Positions 56,628-64,000 of a stretch of DNA of 64,000 nt are shown here, one piece after another. The DNA comes from Castanea sativa. Lineage: Eukaryota > Streptophyta > Magnoliopsida > Fagales > Fagaceae. Below the pieces are notes generated by a model. It was not told the DNA's origin. It searched no databases and saw only the letters and a list, made by a program, of their open reading frames with translations. Numbering within the stretch: position 1 is the first letter of the stretch; each line of letters opens with the position of its first letter. The stretch is from positions 19,808,390-19,872,389 of the forward strand of contig NC_134016.1 of NCBI RefSeq assembly GCF_040712315.1. Direction: 5' to 3'. The translations under genes were made by a program, and so were the position numbers.

Positions 56628-57790
56628 ACGTTATGTTCTTTGTCTTTTGCAATTAATAATAGAGTAGTGATTTTTAAAACTTTTATGTATCTTGTCTTCA
56701 ATTACTTCAACCAGCTTTGAGACAAAAATGATAGAACTTAAATATAGTTTTTTTTTTTTTTTTTCCTTTTTACCGAAACTTGAGTATAGTTCTTACTCTC
56801 TAATATGTATGTATATAACTAAATATAAGTATAAACTTTATGTGCAAGATTATGCGGTTATACCATATGACAATTTTTTTTAGATTTCTTTCATTTAGCC
56901 TTCTACATCATATTTTAATAATGTCATGTATCACATTTGTAAGAATTCTTTTATTTAGCATTCCACTCATCTTTCAATAGTGCCATGTGTCGCTTTTCTT
57001 TTCAAGAGAAACAGGTATTGTTCATTTAACCTTCCACTAAATACAAGACTATTAATCATTTGTTGAATTATTTTTAGTATTCTTTTCTATTTAGTAAAAA
57101 AATAATAATAATAAGATTTCTTTAGTGACATAATATTAATTTATTGTAAGGTGGTTAATGGGGTGTACATCATTTCTAAGTATCAATTTTTAATAGGTAC
57201 AGTGCTCCAACTTAGACCTAGTTATCCTCCCTCAAACTCTAAACTCTCACCCTTTTTCTTACCTCTTCCCTCTTTTTCCCAGTTTCTCTCTTATCACTTT
57301 CCTTCCCCCCTTTTTCCAACCCCCTGAACTATGGCCTAGACCTCCTTTTATACCCCTTTGTGAGTGGGGTGGCCATCATTTTTATTCCCACTCATTCACG
57401 TATTCCCACATCTCTCAAAATCCCAAGGGATCCTCATGAATTCAGAGGATTCCCTTGGAACTTATTCTAGACGCCGGTTAAGGTTCGGTAGTGGATTCTT
57501 TTCATAATCATTGGCTCTCGGTTACCGGCCTCCTTTGGACTGTGTATAAAATTCCTTCATGACTGTTTCAGATCCCCCATTCCAAAAGGACCCCTCGAGT
57601 AGGGTCGTGCTAAACTTTCAATGCTCGGCTAGTGGTCGAGTTAAATATGAGGAAGCTCGGGGCAGTTTTTCTATTGTATCCCAGACTCACTACATTCAAT
57701 GGGCCCTAGGCTTCATATCGGGCTTTGCCTATGCGGTCGGCCTAGTCCATCAAGCCCAGTTCACCCACAGGTACCTATAATAAACAAGAC
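56628..57790. other. Unclassified spacer; possible retroelement-derived block at 57190-57780
   Basis: Up to 57190 it is AT-rich with no gene. From 57190 it is less AT-rich, contains TTTTATACCCC and other LTR-promoter-like features and two short open frames of no recognisable family. I could not define ends or a duplication. Confidence 0.35.
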
Positions 57791-57967
57791 CTATAGTGAT
57801 GAAACTTTTCATCACAAAATTTCCTTATTTCGTCGCTTAAAACATATGGTGATGAAAAACATATTTCGTCACGAATATGAATATCTTTAAAGATGAAATA
57901 TTGATTTCGTTGAATGTTATTATTTAGAAATGCAATTGTTATTCCTCTCTAGATTTCATCACTATAG
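57791..57967. mobile_element. MITE of 177 bp
   Basis: Perfect 14-bp terminal inverted repeats CTATAGTGATGAAA/TTTCATCACTATAG. The interior repeats GATGAAA and TTTCGTC(G/A)C words in both orientations. No coding capacity. Confidence 0.8.
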
Positions 57968-58590
57968 TCCAAGTTTGTTGTAATGGGTGGTGCACTAATT
58001 ATTAATATAATAAAGGAATTTACATAGTTCTTTTCCTATTTTTTCTTTTTTGCTTACAATAAGTTAGGAGGGATGATTTAAATTTGTCTTTTCCCAGGCA
58101 ATATCACTTAGACAAGGATCTTGGTAATTTATATAGATATTTTTCTAATATTTCTATTTTTTTAACAAAATTTTTGATTTGTAATAGGTAATAATACTTC
58201 CAATATTAAAAAATATATGAAATATAATTATACAGTGGAGTTAGTTAAAATAATTAAATATTTGTAATTTCATTCAAACAATAAGTTCTTATATGTTAAT
58301 AATTGTTTCTCAAATCTATACCATACTTATGCATGAACTATAAAAATATTTTTTTACAAAATATATCAATATGAAATTATAATGTACTTGTGCATTGCAT
58401 AACTTAAATACACAGTTGCATTAACTACTGATGTGTGTGTCTATACATATATATATATATATATATAATTTTTCAAAAGAGAATGAAATTCAGTACCATT
58501 GTATGTTTGAATCTTATGGGAATTCTAATAGAACTAAGTCATGTTCAAACAAAAAGACAGATCTAGCTTCTTTGGATTTACATACATACA
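57968..58590. other. AT-rich spacer, no gene seen
   Basis: No coding frame, RNA gene or recognised repeat apart from a short (TA)n at about 58446-58467. Confidence 0.5.
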
Positions 58591-58595
58591 TACAT

Positions 58596-58796
58596 ACACA
58601 CACATATATATAGAGAGATATGAGTTTAAGTTACACATTTTTTTAAACCATTAGATTTAAGTAGATCCTACGTTTAAAAAAAGACTATAATTATTACAAA
58701 TATTCTGATTAAAATCTAATTAATTACTCTTATTTATTACCTTCTAAACTTATCTTTAAACCCAAAAAAGGTTTGACTTTTGACTCTCTCATTTTC

Positions 58797-58837
<41 letters not shown>

Positions 58838-60160
58838 ACTCTCCACAGGTTGCCAGCAAATTCTTAGCGATGGTAATTCCAAATTCTATGAATAGAATTT
58901 CTTCTGGTCCGATCAAATATCTTAGCAACATTATCATGGCCATATCCACTTCCAATCACAAACTTCCAAATGCTACAAATATCACCGCTATTGCTACCAT
59001 TATCACATGATGCTTACTGATGCAGGATTTGTTATTTCTATGGACTAATATTCACTTTTATTATTATGTTATCCTCTTGGTTTCTTGATATTTAGGAAGT
59101 TCCCAAGTATATCTCAATTTTAAAAGGTTGAGACGTGTGTTGTTGGCTTCAAAGGGTAGGGATTAGAAAGTATAGGAGTATCAATGATTTCTTATGGATT
59201 TTATTTGTACAATTTTTATTTTTTGTTTTTTTAAGTTGATTCCATGTCAAGTTTGTGGTTTGAGTGATTATTTTGTTTCTCTAGGAAACATTCATACTGA
59301 ATTTTTTGTTTTTTGTTGACTGAATGAGCACCCCTTTTTCCCTAATAAATTAAAAAAGAAGAAGGATGGATTCGGATTTGGAAGTTGGAACTTGTTGAAG
59401 CAATTGTGGAGGAGAAAGAGAGAGAGAGAGAGAGAGAGAGTCAAAAGTCAAACTTTTTTTGGGTTTAAAGATAGGTTTAGAAGGTAATAAATGAGGGTAA
59501 TTAATTAGATTCTAATCAGAATATTTGTAATAATTATAGTCTTTTTTTAACCGTTGGATCTACTTGAACCCATCTCATATATATATATATATATATATAT
59601 AATCTCATTGTTCTGTGTTTCTTATCGGAAACAGCTTTGTCTCCCATACTCAACTTGAAGTGCTAACTCTGCTTATACTTTTTAATTAATTAGGACTTAG
59701 GGTTAACATACTCACTATTGCTAGAAGGTAGTTTTTTTGTTGACTGAATGATCACCCCTTTTTCCCTAATAAATTAAAAAAGAAGAAGGATGGATTCGGA
59801 TTTGGAAGTTGGAACTTGTTGAAGCAATTGTGGAGGAGAAAGAGACAGAAACAGAGAGAGAGAGAGAGAGAGAGAGTCAAAAGTCAAACTTTTTTTGGGT
59901 TTAAAGATAGGTTTAGAAGGTAATAAATAAGGGTAATTAATTAGATTCTAATCAGAATATTTGTAATAATTATAGTCTTTTTTTAACCGTTGGATCTACT
60001 TGAACCCATCTCATATATATATATATATAATCTCATTGTTCTGTGTTTCTTATCGGAAACAACTTTGTCTCCCATACTCAACTTGGAGCGCTAACTCTGC
60101 TTATACTTTTTAATTAATTAGGACTTAGGGTTAACATACTCGCTATTGCTAGAAGGTAGT
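58596..60160. repeat. Long foldback with a tandemly duplicated right arm
   Basis: The left arm (about 58596-58835) is the inverted complement of about 59415-59600, sharing AGACTATAATTATTACAAAT, CTTTAAACCCAAAAAA and TTTGACTTTTGACTCTC. The right arm and its flank are then repeated directly with a 424-bp period (59315-59738 and 59739-60160). (CT)n at 58799-58833 and (GA)n at 59419-59441 and 59857-59877 lie at the arm tips. It resembles a long-inverted-repeat MITE. No transposase. Confidence 0.8.
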
Positions 60161-60791
60161 GGAAGACTACATAATATTTAAATAATAATTATTAGTAGTT
60201 GAAGTTTAATTTGTTTGTCAAGAGTCTTATATCTCAATTAGTTAGCATATTTTGGTGTTTACAATAGAGACAATTAAGATTTAAATCCCTCATCCCCTGT
60301 TGTATCTACTGAATTATCCACAAAAATAAAAATAAAAAACTTTATTTTGTTCAATTTTCTTCCCTTTGACTAATAATGTGTGAGTACCTCAGGTTATCCA
60401 TATAGACATAAGACAAATACGAATTGGTTAAAAGCACACGGAAGTGGGGGTGGTGGGAATACGAAGTGCTTGCAGCTAGCTAGTCCATTTCGAGAGGAAG
60501 ATCCATATTCTTTTCTTGTCAAGTGGGGAAAATTTGTTTTCCAACTAAAGATGTTATTGCACATATCTGCTGGTGGTGGTGGTATCATTTGCATGTCTGT
60601 GGAGGAAGATCATCCACGTTGCTTGAACACAGTTAAAATGGCCAAGTACCCATACCCATGTCTTACCCGTGCAACTTAAGGTGTTCAGTTTATTTGAACT
60701 CTTAATTTGTACTTTAGACAACATTTTATGGGTGTCCATTTATTTCTTTTTCATTTATTATTGTTTGGTAATTAATTTTAAACGTGTTTTC
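60161..60791. other. Spacer, no gene supported
   Basis: A 99-codon open frame at 60380-60679 has no recognisable family, biased composition and no codon or context support, so I do not call it a gene. Confidence 0.4.
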
Positions 60792-60807
60792 AAGAATTTT
60801 ATTGTTG

Positions 60808-60992
60808 GTACCACTGCATACTCTTAGTGCGATGGTCACTCCACAAGTATAAGTACTTGTAGGGTGTGGGGGGTAAGGGTCGAGGTTCAAGTCTCCGAGA
60901 AGGAACGTCACACACATATAGATTTAGATTAGGTTAAAGTAGAATTCTACCTTGTATAAAAAAAATTAATAATAAAAAAAAATTAAAAAAAA
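60808..60992 (+). mobile_element. SINE with intact target-site duplication
   Basis: A tRNA-derived SINE with A box TTAGTGCGATGG (near 60825) and B box GAGGTTCAAGTCTCC (60881-60895), ending in an A-rich tail with ATT interruptions. It is flanked by an exact 16-bp duplication AAGAATTTTATTGTTG (60792-60807, 60993-61008). The duplication is long and perfect, so insertion is fairly recent. It would depend on LINE enzymes. Confidence 0.9.
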
Positions 60993-61008
60993 AAGAATTT
61001 TATTGTTG

Positions 61009-61520
61009 TTCCATAATTTTAAAACCTAAAATCAATATATTATGGCCAAAAATATTTAAAATATAATTTTAAAACCTAAAATAAATATATTATGTCCAAA
61101 ATATTTATAATATACCTAAAAACATTAATTAATTAATTAATTTTTATAACCTAGACATGTGATACCCTAGTTTATCAAGAAGTATTGTAACCCATACTCG
61201 TATTCAAATCATATCCGTACCCATGTCAATATCCATGGGACTGAGAAGATCATTCTTCATTCCAATGCCACAAGTGCCACTGATAGTGGTACCGAGTTTC
61301 ATTGTCTTTCATCTTTGCTTAGTAAATTCCAGTAAACTAAAACATGAGCTGCGAAGGATGAGCAATTGTTACAATCTAAAAGGAACACAAAGCTTTCATC
61401 CAACAATAAAAAAAGGGAACACAAAGCACACTAAGGTACGGACCATTTTATTAATTTGCTAACATATTACAATTACACTATAAAGACAAAGGTTTAATTT
61501 ACTTTATAGAAACTTTATTA
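61009..61520. other. 3' flank of peroxidase C
   Basis: From about 61225 it matches the 3' flank of peroxidase B near 41564-41780 (GAAGATCAT, CCACAAGTGCCA, CTTTCATCTTTGCTT). No other gene. Confidence 0.55.
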
Positions 61521-63171
61521 TCAATTAATTTTATGACAATTTTGTCGTACTTCGCCTTTTGAACCTTCTTTAACATCAAGCAAACTCATTTTCAGCATTG
61601 CCTGTTGGAAATCAAAGAAGAACATGGCTTGGTTGAATGCATAGCCATTCACAATTCTGTTAGTTTGTGGGGATGCATACAATGTTTGATCTGAAGTAAG
61701 CACTCCGTTTTTTCCTTGCAATGCATTAAAGTAAAGGTTATCGAAATTATTTCTTGTGGCATCAAAGGGTTGCTCTGCATTATCACCAGCACTGCATGTT
61801 TTGGACAATGTCTTTGCAAAATCTGAATCTAAATTTGGATCCACGCTACTCAATCGGCTCTTAAATGATGAGCACCTTGCCACTCCTAGTGTATGTGCCC
61901 CTGCAAACCAAGACCACAAAATAAAATTAGATAGCAAGCAGCTTTCAAGTGAGTGTGCACAATAATTTGTATATAGGAACAAGAAACTTGTAACATGTTC
62001 CTAATAATAATTACAATAATCTTGGCGTGAGGGACAAGATATATGTAACATAATCACATAGAATTAATCATTTTCAAAAGTATGTAGTTAGTAACACGTT
62101 TACCCGAAAGGGCCACCATTTCTTGGGCACTAAAACCATGCTGCCCAAACATGTTAATGAGCTGAGAGGCGTTGAAGAAGGGTGCAGGAAGGTTGAATGT
62201 GTCTTCTATTTTAGACCTCTTACCATCCTTTCTTCCCTTAGGTATGTCATAAACTGGACCCCCGGCCTTTAAAATCAGTAACCCCATAACAATTAGATCT
62301 CAATCATTAAATGAAGATGAAAAGATTAAAATGATAAAAAAGTGACAAAAAAAAATCATCATTTTAGCAGAACTTTTATGAAGTCAACTATGAGTAGTGG
62401 AAAAAAAAAAATAGCTGTTTCATGTGAAAGTGTTCTTCCTCAACTTAACATATCGCTCACCCCCTAAAAATCATAGGCTTAAGTTATAGATTCCAATCTG
62501 ATAAAGCATATCTTCTTTTTTGATTCACCATTCACAGTTAACCACTTTAACAAATTGTGGTAAAAGTTGTAGCAAAGATTGTGGGCAAAAGTTGTAACAA
62601 AAGTGTGTAGTCATATACAGAAGAACTGTTAATATTTGGTTACCCAGAATACTGCATCTCTAGCAGCCATTGATAGAATATCAGCACATGAGACTACTCC
62701 CGGGCACTGTTTTTCAAGCTCCTCTTTTGCTTTATCAATAACTTCATATCCTCGCAAGCTCAAATTTGCAGGGGAGTCTTTTTCTGCTGTGTTTTGCTTT
62801 GTTGAATCAATGAGAACCGACCCATCACATCCCTACTTAATCCAACAAAATAAGAAATATTAAGATCAAGAAACCATAACCTAATCTTTCCATCCGAGTT
62901 GAAAATAACCAAGCCTAAGAAAACAATCATATGAGAGAGAGAGAGAGAGAGAGAGTACCTCTATAAAACAATCATGGAAATGCATTCTAACAAGGCCAGC
63001 AGCTAGGGTAGGATCAGCTTGCAAGGCTCTGGTAACTGTATTCCTCACAATTTGTTCAGCAAATGGGCAACTCATCAAATAATATTGCATGCTCAAACCA
63101 TCTGCTACTCTAAAAAAATTTACCATCAACTCTATTACTAAAATTACACCAAAGAATTTGCGGATAACCAT
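61521..63171 (-). CDS. PER47-like: Class III peroxidase, PER47-like, copy C (intact)
   Basis: Exons on the minus strand: 63171-62959, 62832-62644, 62266-62104 and 61900-61521, introns GT-AG, total 945 nt (314 aa). A signal peptide occupies about residues 1-25 ([15 protein letters not shown]). Distal Arg62 and His66 are in VRMHFHDCF and proximal His191 in [11 protein letters not shown]. Eight conserved cysteines are present, with the typical [10 protein letters not shown] and [15 protein letters not shown] segments; it ends [11 protein letters not shown]. This is the least derived of the three copies and is closest, from memory, to Arabidopsis PER47, a vascular/cell-wall peroxidase. Start chosen at the ATG before the hydrophobic signal. 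The role in lignin-type oxidation is inferred from the family. Confidence 0.93.
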
Positions 63172-63329
63172 CTTAACAAAACTTAGAGATCTTTTTAGAT
63201 TATGTTTAAAACGTAAAAAAGGTAGCTAAAACAAAAGAACTGAGGAATATGAGGCTGAGAAAAGGAAAAATCATGATATAGTGGGGAGGAATGGAGTTTG
63301 TAGTATATGAAGGGTGGAGAGCAAGCAAT

Positions 63330-63340
63330 CTATATATAAA
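63330..63340 (-). promoter_or_regulatory. TATA box of peroxidase C
   Basis: CTATATATAAA on the plus strand, about 160 bp above the ATG, inside the promoter block shared by all three copies. Confidence 0.55.
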
Positions 63341-63442
63341 TGCAAATGATTGGAATGAGTTGCCTAAAAAAAGCATTATGGAAATGAAAAAGTTGAAGTT
63401 AGTGGCTTCCTATGTGTATCATGTTTGTGGTGGGCATTTTTG

Positions 63443-64000
63443 TGTTGTTGGGCTTTGATCTCTCTTGCTAAACTGCGGCCCGTGAGTCTAAGGTAAGAGA
63501 GTTGGGGCTAGCCTAAATGAAATATACTTTAGGCCAGTTTGTGCACAAGTCGAGCCATCCCAATATAGATGTGTCCTGGAAAAGGTATTGAGTGTACGGT
63601 GTGCCCATAGCAGGAACAACTGTCACAAATGTTATAGTAAGAACACAGTATGGCAGAATAACTATAATACTAAACAAATAACATTAATGCCTAAATAAAG
63701 GAAAATGGCATAATGAGGTTATAACAAAATAATACAACCGTGAAAAGAACACTATAGCAGACAATTTAATAACAGAACAGTAAACTAATCACCCAACAAG
63801 CATAATAAAAAAACTTGTCTCCTAGAAAAGTAAGCTTAGCTTTTCAACAAATGGAAATCCAAGAAGGGAACCGGTCCCCAATGTGAGTAACCTCAAAGAA
63901 GGCTTTTGCCATAAAAGTTACACACTTTGAAAAAAGGACCTAAATGGTTTAAGCTTCAATTCTCAATCCCTCAGAGAGTGGGTCTGTCAAGAGGGAGAGA
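63443..64000 (-). mobile_element. LTR fragment related to 34069-37530, cut by the window edge
   Basis: Read on the minus strand its end (CAAAGCCCAACAACA) and inner sequence match the 3' part of the LTR at 34069-37530, including TAGTTATTCTGC and TTGTGCACAA words. The last bases (GAGAGTGGGTCTGTCAAGAG) match the copies at 21660 and 26090. It continues beyond the window. Confidence 0.6.

Noticed and set aside
60380..60679. 99-codon Gly-rich open frame
   Set aside because: No family, no neighbouring exon signal and biased composition; not enough to call a gene.
1..64000. A wholly new multi-gene system
   Set aside because: Apart from the peroxidases, every supported coding region belongs to a known class of mobile element. 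The unusual points are features of these elements and not a separate system.

Overview
This is nuclear DNA from a seed plant, most likely a woody eudicot. The guess of Fagales (oak/chestnut/beech type) rests only on the look of the repeats and is unproven. The evidence for a plant is AT-rich spacers, intron-containing class III peroxidase genes, and a dense nested load of plant retrotransposons, hAT elements, MITEs and SINEs. No prokaryotic operon, CRISPR array, rRNA gene or complete tRNA gene was seen.

Host genes. The only real host genes are three tandem class III peroxidases on the minus strand, closest in remembered sequence to Arabidopsis PER47. Copy A (30169-31717) and copy C (61521-63171) each keep four exons with GT-AG introns, eight conserved cysteines, the distal Arg/His and the proximal His. 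They encode about 333 and 314 aa. Copy B (41884-51230) is dead. A 7.9-kb copia-type element sits in exon 4 (target-site duplication ATAGC), a 3.06-kb hAT element sits between the TATA box and the start (duplication GTGTTGGA), the usual ATG is GTG, and the catalytic Arg is Trp. Flanking homology shows that the duplicated unit was about 2.2 kb including promoter and 3' flank.

Layout. 1-800: 3' end of a minus-strand Ty3/gypsy element. 1.1-2.6 kb: a foldback MITE, five 29-nt palindromes and a hAT-like remnant. 3289-13655: a nearly complete Tat-lineage Ty3/gypsy retrotransposon (duplication GATAG) with gag-protease, then pol in the same frame behind one TAG codon in a CAATTA context, a degenerate RNase H plus a second RNase H, integrase, 79-bp repeats in the 3' UTR and a decayed antisense ORF. 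13887-15753: a short non-autonomous LTR element. 16.4-27.5 kb: decayed large LTRs full of minisatellites and hairpins. 27.5-28.1 kb: possible organelle-derived DNA. 28.3-29.5 kb: a non-autonomous transposon. 30.2-31.9 kb: peroxidase A. 32.4-37.5 kb: a MITE, a SINE-like piece and a large LTR with a solo LTR nested in it. 37.8-41.3 kb: a dead LINE split by a solo LTR. 41.9-54.4 kb: the disrupted peroxidase B. 54.9-61.0 kb: a solo LTR, a hAT MITE, another MITE, a long foldback and a SINE with a 16-bp duplication. 61.5-63.4 kb: peroxidase C. 63.4-64.0 kb: a truncated LTR.

Most of the biology here is mobile-element biology around one small host gene cluster. The points most worth checking are the leaky-type stop codon between protease and reverse transcriptase in the Tat element, the multiply broken peroxidase B, the clustered differences between the Tat LTRs, and several hairpin-bearing repeat arrays. 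I saw no convincing wholly new multi-gene system.
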